From NCBI RefSeq assembly GCF_026619415.1, contig NZ_JAOVZR010000001.1, positions 4,758,501-4,822,500 of the forward strand: a DNA stretch of 64,000 bases, in the 5' to 3' direction. The stretch comes from Hoeflea algicola (lineage in GTDB: Bacteria > Pseudomonadota > Alphaproteobacteria > Rhizobiales > Rhizobiaceae). A program made the translations under genes and the position numbers. Numbering within the stretch: position 1 is the first letter of the stretch; each line of letters starts with the position of its first letter. Below are positions 1-9,597 of the stretch, piece by piece. Under the pieces are notes generated by a model, which was not told where the DNA came from, searched no databases, and saw nothing but the letters and a program-made list of their open reading frames with translations.

Positions 1-210
1 CATTTCCAGGTCCGCCATATGCGAAATTAGCGGGTTGAACCGCGGACGGCCCTTGGCTTCGTAGATCCGGGTGATCGCTGCCGGGTTGGTAGCGTCCGCC
101 GCCAGTCCGTAGACGGTCTCAGTGGGAACCGCCACTGCTTCGCCGCTTTGCAGCGCTGAGAGTGCGGCATCGAGTGTTTTCGGGTCGGAAATCGGAAGAA
201 TGCGGGCCAT
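1..210 (-). CDS. tsaC: L-threonylcarbamoyladenylate synthase (TsaC/Sua5/YrdC family), 3' part cut by window edge
   Basis: The first 70 residues are present; the rest lies left of the window. The family makes threonylcarbamoyl-AMP from threonine, bicarbonate and ATP for the t6A37 modification of ANN-decoding tRNAs in the cytoplasm. Visible hallmarks are the VPTETVYGLAADA motif near residue 28 and the KGRPRFNPLISH segment near residue 52, both typical of the YrdC fold. The start used is ATG at 208-210. An in-frame ATG five codons upstream (223-225) is possible; neither has a strong ribosome binding site. Whether a C-terminal Sua5 domain follows cannot be seen. Confidence 0.9.
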   Translation of the reverse strand, partial: MARILPISDPKTLDAALSALQSGEAVAVPTETVYGLAADATNPAAITRIYEAKGRPRFNPLISHMADLEM

Positions 211-401
211 GCCGGAGGTGTCCATTATATCTGCCGCCGCTCTATCAGCCGTACCACTGGTGCGCAACACACGCGTGGTCGCAGCACCATGCCCAGGCGC
301 TGTGCCAAGCTATCTGGGATCGATCCGGCCTCGTGCCGAATGTGAAGCGACTCGGGAAGAAGCGGCAGGCAGAGGGGAGGCCTCCACACCGGTTGCGACG
401 T

Positions 402-1574
402 CTATCCGCGGCGAAGGCGTTGGCAAAGACGGACGCGCAAAAAGGTCTTCGCCCTGGTTGGCTGCAGCACCAGACCGCCTGCCACAGTACCGGTCCAGCG
501 CGGTCCCGCCTCGGGCATTGCCGGAAGTTGCACATGGCGGTAGGCGGCCACCTCCGGCAGTTCCCAGCGATGCGACAGCACCGGGATGGGGATGCCGCCA
601 TCTTTCAGGCGCGGCGCCGGATGCAGACCGGTGTCAGCGGCTGGCGACATAAGCCGTGCGGTGGCATTGATCGATCCGGTCAGGATCGTATCGGTATTGG
701 TGCTGCTGGCTGCAACCAGCACTGTCGCAGCATCGCCCGGTTCGCGTTCCGGAACCAATTCACCCCACGGCCATGTCTTTTCAAGCGTCTTTCTGTCCAT
801 GGCGACGACATTGACATCAATGTCCTTGAGCGTGCCGGGCACCCGGTAGGGGCAGGATTTCCGCTTGCAATTGTGCATTGTCGAGAATTGCCACAGCGCA
901 TAGCTCTGCCAATTGCCCATCGGAAACACCCCGGCGATGGAGGGCTTGTAGCGTGCATACCACAACGGCAATCGCGCCAGCACGGGGTAGGCGTCGCGGT
1001 TGGCGGCGATGGCCTTGGCGGTGACATGGTTGGTGTAGAGCACCGGGTAGCGCCCGGTTCTCGCCTTGACGTGGCGCGCAAAGATATCCGCGTCCTCAAG
1101 CGACATGAATTTGTCGGCGTTGATGTCTTCAATGTCGATAACCATCATTTCGTCTTCAGCCGGCTCGGCGAAATCGAGAAAGTGGTTGGCTTGGTCGATC
1201 GGATTGCCGGGCCGCGCCAAATGGTAGGCGCCCCACAGCAAGCCCCTCGATTTAGCCAGCATCCGGCGGGTCTGGTAGAGCTCGCGGCTGACGGCATATT
1301 TGCGCCACATGGTGCGGCAATGCCCCAGCGTGTCACCCCTGTGGCCGTCCTTGCAACTGTAGCTTTCCGGCAACCCGTCCGATGCCTTGCTGACAAAGGC
1401 GGCAATCCGGCTGTCGCCCAGCATCTCTTCCCAATCGATGATGTTCATCTCGTAGGCGTCGATCACCAGCGCGTTGCTGGTGGTCTTCCATGGCTGCGTG
1501 TCCGCGGCTGTCGCAGGCGCTGCCAGCAAGGCCGCAACGACAAGCGCCGGCCATAGTGAAAAGCAAAATCTCAT
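402..1574 (-). CDS. Secreted glycoside hydrolase family 25 (lysozyme-like) protein
   Basis: A 390-residue protein starting MRFCFSLWPALVVAA, a clear Sec signal peptide ending near residue 24 (ATAA). The GH25 (Chalaropsis lysozyme) domain covers roughly residues 35-260: the early Asp of VIDAYEMN, the AYHLARPGNP strand and the MVIDIEDI strand carrying the DxE catalytic pair are all present. The likely role is cleavage of the glycan backbone of peptidoglycan in the periplasm. After the domain comes about 120 residues of low-complexity Pro/Ala/Thr-rich tail without a recognised fold. The start was moved inside a longer open frame because the signal peptide begins here. It is divergent from the acyl-CoA dehydrogenase gene. 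Confidence 0.82.
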   Translation of the reverse strand: MRFCFSLWPALVVAALLAAPATAADTQPWKTTSNALVIDAYEMNIIDWEEMLGDSRIAAFVSKASDGLPESYSCKDGHRGDTLGHCRTMWRKYAVSRELYQTRRMLAKSRGLLWGAYHLARPGNPIDQANHFLDFAEPAEDEMMVIDIEDINADKFMSLEDADIFARHVKARTGRYPVLYTNHVTAKAIAANRDAYPVLARLPLWYARYKPSIAGVFPMGNWQSYALWQFSTMHNCKRKSCPYRVPGTLKDIDVNVVAMDRKTLEKTWPWGELVPEREPGDAATVLVAASSTNTDTILTGSINATARLMSPAADTGLHPAPRLKDGGIPIPVLSHRWELPEVAAYRHVQLPAMPEAGPRWTGTVAGGLVLQPTRAKTFLRVRLCQRLRRG

Positions 1575-1709
1575 GCGTGGCTCCGTCCAGGGCCCGATCC
1601 CTTCGGGTTGCGCGAAGGGATGACTGGCCATGCTGGCGGAAACATGGTTAAAAAATGGTGTTTTGTTGCGAGGAGTCGACGCCTTGTCCAGATTGGCGCG
1701 CCCCGTAAA

Positions 1710-1725
1710 TTGACGTTTACGTAAA
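1710..1725. promoter_or_regulatory. ACGT-TT-ACGT element, candidate LiuR-type operator
   Basis: Two ACGT boxes (1713-1716 and 1719-1722) separated by TT form the sequence TTGACGTTTACGTAAA, which contains the perfect palindrome TTTACGTAAA (1716-1725). It lies about 70 bp upstream of the acyl-CoA dehydrogenase start. From memory, MerR-family LiuR regulators of branched-chain amino acid and fatty acid catabolism use an ACGT-rich motif of this form. The match is by eye and no regulator gene is in the window. Confidence 0.4.
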
Positions 1726-1792
1726 AATCACTTAGCGATAACCGCGATTGGAGCCCTGCGTAAGCGGCAGGCGGCAAACAGGAGAAGACTTG

Positions 1793-3574
1793 ATGTATCG
1801 TGCGCCGGTTGATGAAATTGCCCATACACTGAAATCCGTTGCAGGCTTGCGCAAGGCGCTTGATGCGGGTCGGTTTGGTGATCTGGGCGAGGATCTGGTC
1901 GACGCCATACTCAGCGAAGCCGGCCGCTTCGCCTCCGATGAAATAGCCCCTCTCAACGAGATCGGCGACCGCCATGGTGCGCTGCTTGAAGATGGCGCCG
2001 TGACGACACCGCCGGGCTGGAAGGAACTTTACAGGAACTGGATCGACGGTGGCTGGAACGGCCTGACCGGTCCCGAGGAATATGGCGGGCAGGGGCTGCC
2101 GATGCTGTTGTCGGTGGCGGCGCTGGAAATGTGGAACTCCGGGTCGTTGGCCTTCGGCATCGGCCCGACCCTGACTATGGGCGCGGTCGAAGCGCTCGAC
2201 AAGCACGCCACTGACGATCTCAAGGCTAAGTATCTTGAAAAGCTGGTGACCGGCGAATGGATGGGGACGATGAACCTCACCGAACCGCAGGCAGGCTCCG
2301 ACCTCAATGCGCTCAAGGCCCGCGCCGAACTGGTTGGCGATGGCACCTACCGGATTTTCGGCCAGAAAATCTTCATCACCTATGGCGAGCATGATTTGAC
2401 CGACAACATCGTCCATCTGGTTTTGGCGCGCCTGCCGGATGCACCGGCCGGCACCCGCGGCATCTCGCTGTTTCTGGTGCCGAAATTCTTTGTTGGCGAT
2501 GATGGCGAGCTGGGCGAACGCAATGACGTGTTCTGCTCGGGCCTAGAACACAAGCTCGGCATCCACGCCTCTCCGACCTGCACGATGATTTACGGCGACG
2601 GCAAGTTTGGCGACCAGCCCGGCGCCATCGGTTGGCTGATTGGCGAGGAAAATCGCGGCCTTGCCTGCATGTTCACGATGATGAACAACGCCCGCCTCGC
2701 TGTCGGCATGCAGGGCGTGGCGATCGCCGAGGCCGCCTACCAGAAGGCATTGGCCTACGCCAAGGACCGCACCCAGGGCCGCGTAGCGGGATACAAGGGT
2801 GAGGGCATGAGCCCGATCATCCAACACCCCGATGTCGCCCGCATGCTGATGACCATGAAGGCGCTGACCCAGGGTGCGCGCGCCATCTGCTATTCCTGCG
2901 CGGAGGCGCTCGACATGGCCCGCGTCAGCGAAGGCGACGAAGCCAAGGCGTGGTCGGAACGCGCCGGGCTGATCACACCGATTGCCAAGGCTTTTGCCAC
3001 CGATATCGGTCTCGAGGTCGCCTCGCTCGGTGTCCAGGTACATGGCGGCATGGGCTTCATCGAGGAGACCGGCGCAGCTCGGCTGTTGCGTGACGCCCGC
3101 ATTGCGCCGATCTATGAGGGCACCAACGGCATCCAGGCCATCGATCTGGTAATGCGCAAGCTGCCGCTTTCGGGTGGCGCGACGGTCGCTGCCTTCATCG
3201 CCGATTTCAAAGCCGACGCGGAGGCCGCCCGGGCCTCGAATTCACCGGCACTTGCCGGTGTCACCGAAGGACTCGATCGGGCGATTGCCGATCTTGAAAC
3301 CGCCACCACCTATCTGCAATCGGCTGCCTCGGAAGGCCGTCAGGTCGACGCGCTGACCGGCGCCACACCCTATCTACGGCTGTTCGGCCTGACCGCAACC
3401 ACGGCCATGCTGGTGCGCGGTGCACTGGCCGATCAGGACGCGCCGGAAGCCCAGGGACGTGCAGCACTTGCCCGCTTTGCAGCCTTCAATCTGGCGCCCG
3501 AGACCGCAGGCCTTGTGACTGCCGTGACCAGCGGGTCGGCAAGCCTCGAGCTCGCCACCGCAGCACTCGCCTGA
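1793..3574 (+). CDS. Acyl-CoA dehydrogenase, large DmdC-like type (593 aa)
   Basis: FAD-dependent dehydrogenase that introduces an alpha-beta double bond into an acyl-CoA. At 593 residues it belongs to the long subfamily with an extra C-terminal domain, which includes 3-methylmercaptopropionyl-CoA dehydrogenase (DmdC), rather than to the roughly 380-residue short-chain enzymes. Visible are MNLTEPQAGSDL (about residues 157-168), the mid-domain MNNARLAVGMQG, VHGGMGFIEETG, and YEGTNGIQA, whose Glu is the expected catalytic base. The start is ATG at 1793 behind AGGAGAAG. An enoyl-CoA hydratase follows after 17 nt, so the two probably act in sequence. The substrate (fatty acyl, branched-chain or methylmercaptopropionyl-CoA) cannot be assigned from sequence alone. 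Confidence 0.88.
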   Translation: MYRAPVDEIAHTLKSVAGLRKALDAGRFGDLGEDLVDAILSEAGRFASDEIAPLNEIGDRHGALLEDGAVTTPPGWKELYRNWIDGGWNGLTGPEEYGGQGLPMLLSVAALEMWNSGSLAFGIGPTLTMGAVEALDKHATDDLKAKYLEKLVTGEWMGTMNLTEPQAGSDLNALKARAELVGDGTYRIFGQKIFITYGEHDLTDNIVHLVLARLPDAPAGTRGISLFLVPKFFVGDDGELGERNDVFCSGLEHKLGIHASPTCTMIYGDGKFGDQPGAIGWLIGEENRGLACMFTMMNNARLAVGMQGVAIAEAAYQKALAYAKDRTQGRVAGYKGEGMSPIIQHPDVARMLMTMKALTQGARAICYSCAEALDMARVSEGDEAKAWSERAGLITPIAKAFATDIGLEVASLGVQVHGGMGFIEETGAARLLRDARIAPIYEGTNGIQAIDLVMRKLPLSGGATVAAFIADFKADAEAARASNSPALAGVTEGLDRAIADLETATTYLQSAASEGRQVDALTGATPYLRLFGLTATTAMLVRGALADQDAPEAQGRAALARFAAFNLAPETAGLVTAVTSGSASLELATAALA

Positions 3575-3591
3575 TTTTCAAGAGGATACCC

Positions 3592-4350
3592 ATGACCGAC
3601 CACATCCTGACAGAGCGCGCTGGCGCCAACGGCGCCATCAACGTGATCCGCTTCAACCGCCCGGAAAAGAAAAACGCCATTACCCGCGCCATGTACACGT
3701 CGATGGCCCGGGCGTTGATCGCCGGCGACAATGACGACAGCGTTCGCGTCCATGTCATGCTCGGCACGCAAGGCGCGTTTACCGCCGGTAATGACATGCA
3801 GGATTTTATGGCAGTCGCCATGGGTGGATCGATGGGCACCGAGGTGCTGGATTTTCTGGCAGCGCTGGCAATCGCCGGCAAGCCGATCATTTCAGGTGTC
3901 GATGGCCTGGCCGTCGGCGTCGGCGCGACCATCAACCTGCATTGCGATCTGACCTTTGCCACGCCGGAGTCGCGCTTTCACACGCCATTTGTCGATCTGG
4001 CACTGGTGCCCGAAGCCGGCTCCAGCCTGCTGGCACCCGCCGCCATGGGACATCAGAAAGCCTTTGCGCTGCTCGCCGCCGGCATCCCGTTTTCAGGTGA
4101 TGAAGCAGAACGCGCCGGCCTGATCTACAAGACAGTGTCCTCGGATGAGCTTGAAGCCACGGTGATGGCCGCCGCCGAAAATCTCGCACAGAAGCCGCCC
4201 AAGGCGCTGGCCATTGCCCGCCGCCTGGTCAAACCCGATCCGGAACTGGTGATGGCGCGGATGCGCGAGGAAGCTGAACTTTTCGGCAACCAGCTCAAGA
4301 GCGCCGAAGCGCTGGCCGCGTTCCAGAACTTCATGGCGCGCAAGAAATAG
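3592..4350 (+). CDS. Enoyl-CoA hydratase/isomerase (crotonase) family protein
   Basis: A 252-residue crotonase-fold protein. The oxyanion-hole segments are visible: FTAGNDMQDF (about residues 61-70) and the DGLAVGVGATINLHCDLTFA helix region (about 102-121), followed by PEAGSS, where the acidic residue sits in the catalytic position typical of hydratases/isomerases. It adds water to, or isomerises, the enoyl-CoA made by the dehydrogenase 17 nt upstream, and the two look like one transcription unit. An AGAGGA-like ribosome binding site precedes the ATG. If the upstream enzyme is truly DmdC-like, a DmdD-like methylthioacryloyl-CoA hydratase role is an alternative, but nothing here proves it. Confidence 0.87.
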   Translation: MTDHILTERAGANGAINVIRFNRPEKKNAITRAMYTSMARALIAGDNDDSVRVHVMLGTQGAFTAGNDMQDFMAVAMGGSMGTEVLDFLAALAIAGKPIISGVDGLAVGVGATINLHCDLTFATPESRFHTPFVDLALVPEAGSSLLAPAAMGHQKAFALLAAGIPFSGDEAERAGLIYKTVSSDELEATVMAAAENLAQKPPKALAIARRLVKPDPELVMARMREEAELFGNQLKSAEALAAFQNFMARKK

Positions 4351-4517
4351 CAGGGTTTCCTCCTGCCAATTGCCGGCATTCCAAGTCTCTGCATTCCCGA
4401 ACGCTGGCCCGCGGGTTGGGGCGCGCACCGAAATCACCTTGTCGGGTTGGCAAGCTCGGCCATGCCAGATCCAGGCGGGGTGTCGAAGGGGCCTGCTAGA
4501 ATGGGACCCCGGTGAGG

Positions 4518-4808
4518 TCAGGGACAGCTGGCGGCGGACATTTCGTCCCGGATGCCTTCGAGCCTTTCGTCGAGGTCTCTGATTTCGTCCTTGAGCGCCC
4601 AGTTCTCCTCATTGCCATTGTAAGCGTCCCTGTCGTCCTGGACAGCATCGAGGTCAGTCTTCAGACCTTCGCAATTTGTGTTGGCGGCAATTGTCAGAAC
4701 CAACGAAAGAACCGGCAGGCTTGACGCCCCCGATGGCATTGGTCCGGCGCTGGCCGGTAACGCCAATGAAGTCAGCATGATTGCGGCCACGGCGATGGTC
4801 TTGTTCAT
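4518..4808 (-). CDS. Small secreted protein of unknown function
   Basis: A 96-residue protein starting MNKTIAVAAIMLTSLALPASA, a textbook Sec signal peptide with an ASA cleavage site near residue 21. The mature part (about 75 residues) has a Cys near the middle (NTNCEGL) and one at the C-terminus, which could form a disulfide, and a charged heptad-like stretch rich in Asp, Glu and Arg (DLDERLEGIRDEM) that could be a short helix or coiled coil. A GGGAGAC ribosome binding site lies just upstream of the ATG. I do not recognise a family. It stands alone between the crotonase and the RNA methyltransferase genes. Confidence 0.65.
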   Translation of the reverse strand: MNKTIAVAAIMLTSLALPASAGPMPSGASSLPVLSLVLTIAANTNCEGLKTDLDAVQDDRDAYNGNEENWALKDEIRDLDERLEGIRDEMSAASCP

Positions 4809-5010
4809 CGTGAGTCTCCCTTGGAAGCGGATCGAAGGACCGCATGCTTTCACCGTGAAGGCTGCGCCTTGGCTTGGCAATGGCGATTGATGATTTCAGG
4901 GTGCGCTTAATGGCATCGCGCCGAGCCTTTTCATCTCGGCGCTTTGTTCCTGTTATTGCTGGGCTTGTGCAACAGGCTCCGGCCGGAATGAGAAGGCAGG
5001 AGGCAGTGGC

Positions 5011-6271
5011 CTACCTTTTCGGCCGTTCCAGCAGCGCCACCACTTCCACGTGGGCCGACCAGAGAAACTGGTCGATGGGGGTGATCGAGGTGATCTTGTA
5101 GCCCCCCTTGATCAGGATCTCGAGATCGCGAGCCAGCGTAACCGGGTTGCAGGAGACGGCGGCGATGCGTTTGACGGTCGAGCGGGCGATGTCCTGCACC
5201 TGCACCTCCGCGCCGGCCCGTGGCGGGTCGAATACAAGCCCCTGATAGGTCTTCAGCTCCGCTGTCATCAAGGGTCGCCGCAGCAGGTCGCGCTTTTCCA
5301 CCCTTATCGGTTTGAGCCCGGGCACGCGCCGTGCGGCCTTGTCCAGCGCCGCGAGCGAGGGCCCGTCGCTTTCCACCGCATGCACATGGCTTTGCCTGGC
5401 CAGCCGCAGCGCGAAGGTGCCTGACCCCGAGAACAGGTCGAGCACCCGTTTACATTTTTGCAGATGCGCTGTAACCAGATCGCCCATCAGCGTCTCGGCC
5501 GCCTCGCTTGCCTGCACGAAACCGCCTGGTGGCGGATTGACGGCAACATCGCCAAAGACCAGTTGAGGTGGTTGAATTTCGATCAGGATCTCGCCGTTGA
5601 AGCTGAGCCGGGTCACGCCTGTTTCCTTGCGCACCGACGCGCTGATCCGCAAACGGTCTGCTTCCGACAGTTTGAATGGGGCATCAACCGCCAGATCGAA
5701 GCCCGACAGCGTGTCGAGCACGGAAAGGCGGAACGCCTCCTTGCCGACGGCAACCGCTGTCGCCAGTCGCCGGATCGCCGGCAGTGCCTGGTTGATCTCG
5801 CTCCGAGGCGACAACGCAGGTCTCAATCGGCACGATCTGGTGGCTGGAGGCGCGGTTGAAACCCAGAATCGCGCCCTTGTCGGTACGTCGTGCGGCAAAC
5901 ACCACCCGGCGCCGGGCGCCGGGTGCGCAGGTCACCAGTGGGGCAACTTCGGCCATGATGCCACGCCCCTCAAGAGTCGAGACCACAAGCTCGCGTTTCC
6001 AGTCGCGGTAGGCTGCATCGGCGACATGCTGCATCGCGCAGCCGCCACATCCGGCTTCGTCGCTGTCGGCGCCGAAATGCGGGCAGGGCGGGGTTGCCCG
6101 GTCAGGTGACGGCTCGATCAGCGAAATCAGCGTGCCACGCCCCTTGTCGACGGCCGCGGTGATACGGTCGCCGGGCAGCGTGAACGGCACGAAGATCTGC
6201 CCTTCCGGAGTCTCGGCGATGCCGTCTCCCTGGCCGCCAAGCCGGGTAATGTCGAGTGTGCGTGTGCTCAT
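5011..6271 (-). CDS. 23S rRNA m5U methyltransferase (RlmD/RumA-like), single-base frameshift near 5803
   Basis: SAM-dependent RNA uracil-C5 methyltransferase. The N-terminal half carries a TRAM-like start (ITRLGGQGDGIA) and the iron-sulfur cysteines (CPHFG and CGGCAMQH). The C-terminal half, in another frame, carries the SAM motif VLDLFSGSGTFALRLA, the VFDPPRAGA motif and the catalytic-Cys motif SCNPVTLARD. The frames join at VVAS/SEINQALPAI: the reverse-strand TCGGAGC has one base more than needed, near 5803. Restoring it gives a protein of about 419 aa, normal for the family. The start ATG (6269-6271) overlaps the restored tlyA stop. No other inactivating change is visible, so a sequencing indel is as likely as true loss. 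Confidence 0.82.
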
Positions 6272-6992
6272 GCCTTGACGCCTCCAATGAGGTATTCGCG
6301 GTTGCCGTCGCCCCCTCAATAGGCGAAGGGACCGGACCTACCGCCTGCCATCCTGGCTGGGAAGCCAGCCATTGCACCAGATCCTCGGCGATCTGCCGGC
6401 CGAGCTTGGGATATTTGAGCATCCCGCCCTTGCCGATGGCGGCTCGTCCGGCTTCGAATTGCGGCTTGACCAGAAGCACGGCAAAGGCGCCCGGCGCGGC
6501 CAGTTCAAGGGCGGCGGGCAGCGCCAGTTTCAGCGATATGAAACTCACATCGGAAACGATTGCCGTGATCGTGCGGCCCTCAAGATGGGCGGCCGTCAAG
6601 TCGCGGGCGTTGACGCCTTCGAGATTGCTGACACGCGGGTCAGCGACAAGCGTGGGGTGCAACTGGTCATGGCCGACATCGACTGCCACCACATGGGTGG
6701 CGCCGGCTTCGAGCAATACCTGGGTAAAGCCGCCGGTTGATGCACCGATGTCCAGCGCATCGCGTCCGGCAGGATCGAAGTCGAACGCTTCCAGCCCGGC
6801 TTTCAGTTTCAGGGCCGCGCGCGAAACATAGTCTCGCGCCGGGTCGGAAATCTCGATTGCGGCGGTTGCGCTGACCTGGGTGCCGGGCTTGGTGACGGGG
6901 TGGCCGTCGACCACCACAGCGCCACGGGCAATGGCATCGCGCGCACGCGAGCGGCTGTCGTAATGTCCGAGTTGCACCAGCATCTGGTCCAA
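6270..6992 (-). CDS. tlyA: TlyA family RNA methyltransferase, C-terminal frameshift in a homopolymer
   Basis: The N-terminus is an S4 RNA-binding domain (MDQMLVQLGHYDSRSRARD...), followed by an FtsJ-like Rossmann methyltransferase domain with LDIGASTGGFTQVLLEAGA (about residues 82-100) and the LLVKPQFEAG motif. TlyA proteins 2'-O-methylate cytidines in rRNA; some are called hemolysin A. The normal C-terminus would be SPIEGGDGNREYLIGGVKA, but the C run at 6311-6315 is one base short, so as read the frame continues uselessly to 6102 inside the next gene. With six bases in the run, the stop becomes TGA at 6268-6270 in an ATGA overlap with the rlmD-like start. Conserved placement after dxs supports the call. 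Confidence 0.85.
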
Positions 6993-7096
6993 CCGGTCTT
7001 TATCGGGCGAAGGGGGGCGAAGATATATTGGACATGACGCCGTCTTGGCCCGTAAGCGGGGTCAGGGCAAGCGCTTTATGGCAAATAGCGCGATTG

Positions 7097-7399
7097 TCAG
7101 TAGCGTATGATGCTGCCTAGCCGGGTGTCACCAGACGCATCGGGAGGCCAGTTGGGCGTGCCGCTGTCGGCCAGACGCTGGCGCAATCTTGGGAAAATGT
7201 GGTCCTCGGTGTGAAGATCCAGCGTGCCGCGGATGCTGCCGAGCTTGGGTTGCAGCATGCGGATCGCAGCTTCCTCAATCCGCCGGTCGTAGCGCGGTTG
7301 GCCGTCAGCTGCGACCGCGTGTGAAGCCGTTACCAGCGCCAGAACCGGCAACGCCAGAAGCCAGGCGAAAGTATCTATTTTTGGTCTGGGCAGCGTCAT
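7097..7399 (-). CDS. Small secreted protein of unknown function (100 aa)
   Basis: It starts MTLPRPKIDTFAWLLALPVLALVTA with a probable Sec signal peptide ending near ASHAVAA (about residue 31). The mature 69 residues are charged, have no cysteine, and contain IEEAAIRMLQPKLGSIRGTL and RLRQRLADSG. The second half of the mature region has helical potential. I do not recognise a family. It lies between dxs and tlyA on the same strand, separated from both by 100-140 nt, so it may be its own unit. A supportable gene because of the clean signal peptide and the fit in the gap, but with no function to offer. Confidence 0.55.
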   Translation of the reverse strand: MTLPRPKIDTFAWLLALPVLALVTASHAVAADGQPRYDRRIEEAAIRMLQPKLGSIRGTLDLHTEDHIFPRLRQRLADSGTPNWPPDASGDTRLGSIIRY

Positions 7400-7540
7400 T
7401 GAAACATCGTCCTGAAGTCCCCGGTCATTGGCCAGAGACTAGCAGAAGGACCTTTCGGAACGCCCAAAAGACGTGGTTACGAGGCTACAAACACCTATGG
7501 TTTCAAGAAGGTAACCGGAAGCGTTCGAGCGCCGTGCAGG

Positions 7541-9478
7541 CTACAGTACGCGCGACGCATCGAGCTTGGCGCGCGAGGTCGACAGCGCACCAAACACGGT
7601 GTCGACAATGCCCTTGCGGTCCAGCCCTGCACGCGCATACATCGTCGCCGGTGCGGCGTGATCCATGAAGATGTCGGGCATCACCATGCTTCGTGCTTTC
7701 AGCCCGCCATCAAGCAGCCCTTCGGTACTCAGGAACTGCAGCACGTGGCTGCCGAAACCGCCGACCGAGCCTTCCTCGATGGTGATCAGCACTTCATGGT
7801 GCTGCGCGAGTTGCCGGATCAGCTCATGATCGAGCGGCTTGGCAAAACGAGCGTCGGCCACAGTGGTCGAAAGTCCGGCCACTTCCAGGTCTTCTGCCGC
7901 CAGCAGGCACTCGGCAAGCCGGGTGCCGAACGACAACAGCGCCACCTTGGTGCCTTCGCGCATGATCCGGCCCTTGCCGATCTCGAGAATCTGCCCGCGT
8001 TCGGGCATTTCTACGCCAACCCCTTCGCCGCGCGGATAGCGAAACGAGATCGGGCCTTCGTCATAGGCAGCGGCCGTGCGCACCATGTGCTTGAGCTCGG
8101 CCTCGTCAGCCGCCGCCATCACCACGAAACCGGGCAGGCAGGCGAGATAGGCGGTGTCGAACGAGCCCGCATGGGTGGCGCCATCGGCGCCCACAAACCC
8201 GGCCCGGTCAATCGGGAAGCGGACCGGGAGCCGCTGGATCGCCACATCATGGACCACCTGGTCATAGCCGCGCTGCAGAAAGGTCGAATAGAGCGCGCAG
8301 AACGGCTTCATGCCCTCTGTCGCCATGCCGGCGGAAAAGGTCACTGCATGCTGCTCGGCGATACCGACATCGAAGGTGCGTCCGGGAAATGCCTTGGCGA
8401 ACTTGTCCACCCCGGTGCCCGATGGCATGGCGGCGGTGACAGCCACGATCTTGTCGTCAAGAGCGCCTTCCTGGGTCAGGGTCTCGCCAAAGACGGCGGT
8501 GTAGCTCGGCGCATTCGGCTTGGCCTTGGCTTGAGCGCCTGTGATGACATCGAACTTGTTGACGCCGTGATATTTGTCCGCCGCTGCTTCGGCGGGCGCA
8601 TAACCCTTGCCCTTCTGGGTGACGACATGGATCAGCACCGGCCCGTCGCCATTGTCGCGCACATTGCGCAGCACCGGCAACAGATGCTCGAGATTGTGAC
8701 CGTCAATCGGTCCGATGTGATAAAACCCCAGCTCCTCGAACATGGTGCCGCCGGTGACATAGCCGCGCGCATGCTCGACGGCGCGGGTGATTGCCCGGTC
8801 GATGTTCTTGCCGAGATAGGCCGTCAATTTCTTGCCGGCTTCGCGGAAGCCCATATAGGTGCGCCCCGAGGCCATCCGTGCCAGGTAGGCGCTCATCGCA
8901 CCGGTCGGCGGCGCGATCGACATGTCATTGTCGTTGAGAATGACGATCAACCGCGCATCCAGCGCACCGGCATTGTTGAGGGCCTCATAGGCCATCCCTG
9001 CCGACATCGCGCCATCGCCGATCACCGAGATCACATTGCGTCGCGTGCCGGTCATTTCGCTTGCCACGGCCATGCCCAGCCCGGCGGAAATCGACGTCGA
9101 CGAGTGTGCCGCGCCAAACGGATCGTAGGGGCTTTCGTCGCGCTTGGTGAAACCCGACAGGCCGTCTTCCTGGCGCAGGGTGCGGATTCGGTCGCGCCGT
9201 CCGGTCAGGATCTTGTGCGGGTAGCACTGGTGCCCGACATCGAAAATAAGCCGGTCATGGGGTGTGTCGAACACCTTGTGGATGGCAATCGTCAGTTCGA
9301 CCACACCAAGGCCTGCGCCCAAATGTCCGCCGGTCCGCGACACCGCGTCGATCATCTCGGCGCGCAATTCCTCCGCCAGTTGCGGCAATTGCTTGTCGTC
9401 GATGTTCTTCAGGTCGGATGGTATCCGGACGGTGTCCAGAAGCGGGGTAGCTGGCAGGTTTGTCAAATTATGCCTCAC
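7541..9478 (-). CDS. dxs: 1-deoxy-D-xylulose-5-phosphate synthase
   Basis: Thiamine-diphosphate enzyme that condenses pyruvate and glyceraldehyde 3-phosphate, the first step of the MEP isoprenoid pathway. It also feeds thiamine and pyridoxal synthesis. At 645 aa it has normal length. Visible are [17 protein letters not shown] (about residues 49-65), the ThDP motif [16 protein letters not shown] with downstream NDN (about 153-184), and the transketolase pyrimidine-domain segment [15 protein letters not shown]. The MEP enzyme IspH is also encoded in this window (34488-35486). Neighbours tlyA and xseB are typical for Rhizobiales. No thiamine riboswitch is visible in the 119 nt before the start. 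Confidence 0.97.
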   Translation of the reverse strand: MRHNLTNLPATPLLDTVRIPSDLKNIDDKQLPQLAEELRAEMIDAVSRTGGHLGAGLGVVELTIAIHKVFDTPHDRLIFDVGHQCYPHKILTGRRDRIRTLRQEDGLSGFTKRDESPYDPFGAAHSSTSISAGLGMAVASEMTGTRRNVISVIGDGAMSAGMAYEALNNAGALDARLIVILNDNDMSIAPPTGAMSAYLARMASGRTYMGFREAGKKLTAYLGKNIDRAITRAVEHARGYVTGGTMFEELGFYHIGPIDGHNLEHLLPVLRNVRDNGDGPVLIHVVTQKGKGYAPAEAAADKYHGVNKFDVITGAQAKAKPNAPSYTAVFGETLTQEGALDDKIVAVTAAMPSGTGVDKFAKAFPGRTFDVGIAEQHAVTFSAGMATEGMKPFCALYSTFLQRGYDQVVHDVAIQRLPVRFPIDRAGFVGADGATHAGSFDTAYLACLPGFVVMAAADEAELKHMVRTAAAYDEGPISFRYPRGEGVGVEMPERGQILEIGKGRIMREGTKVALLSFGTRLAECLLAAEDLEVAGLSTTVADARFAKPLDHELIRQLAQHHEVLITIEEGSVGGFGSHVLQFLSTEGLLDGGLKARSMVMPDIFMDHAAPATMYARAGLDRKGIVDTVFGALSTSRAKLDASRVL

Positions 9479-9538
9479 AATCGATCACGCCGTAACCCGG
9501 AAAGATTGACGTGTAAACCCGGTCCAACGTCGCAACAC

Positions 9539-9560
9539 CGCAGGGTCAACTTGCCCTGCG
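9539..9560. terminator. Short hairpin between pirin and dxs
   Basis: Inverted repeat CGCAGGG / CCCTGCG with an 8-nt loop lies between the end of the pirin gene and the dxs start on the minus strand. There is no strong T tract, so it may be a weak terminator or an mRNA-processing hairpin. Confidence 0.35.
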
Positions 9561-9597
9561 CGGGTTGATCCGCAAGGTAGGCCTTACAATGCAGGCG

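Noticed and set aside
7658..9568. 636-codon plus-strand open frame opposite dxs
   Set aside because: Mirror frame of dxs; the translation has no domain pattern and no ribosome binding site, whereas dxs is unambiguous.
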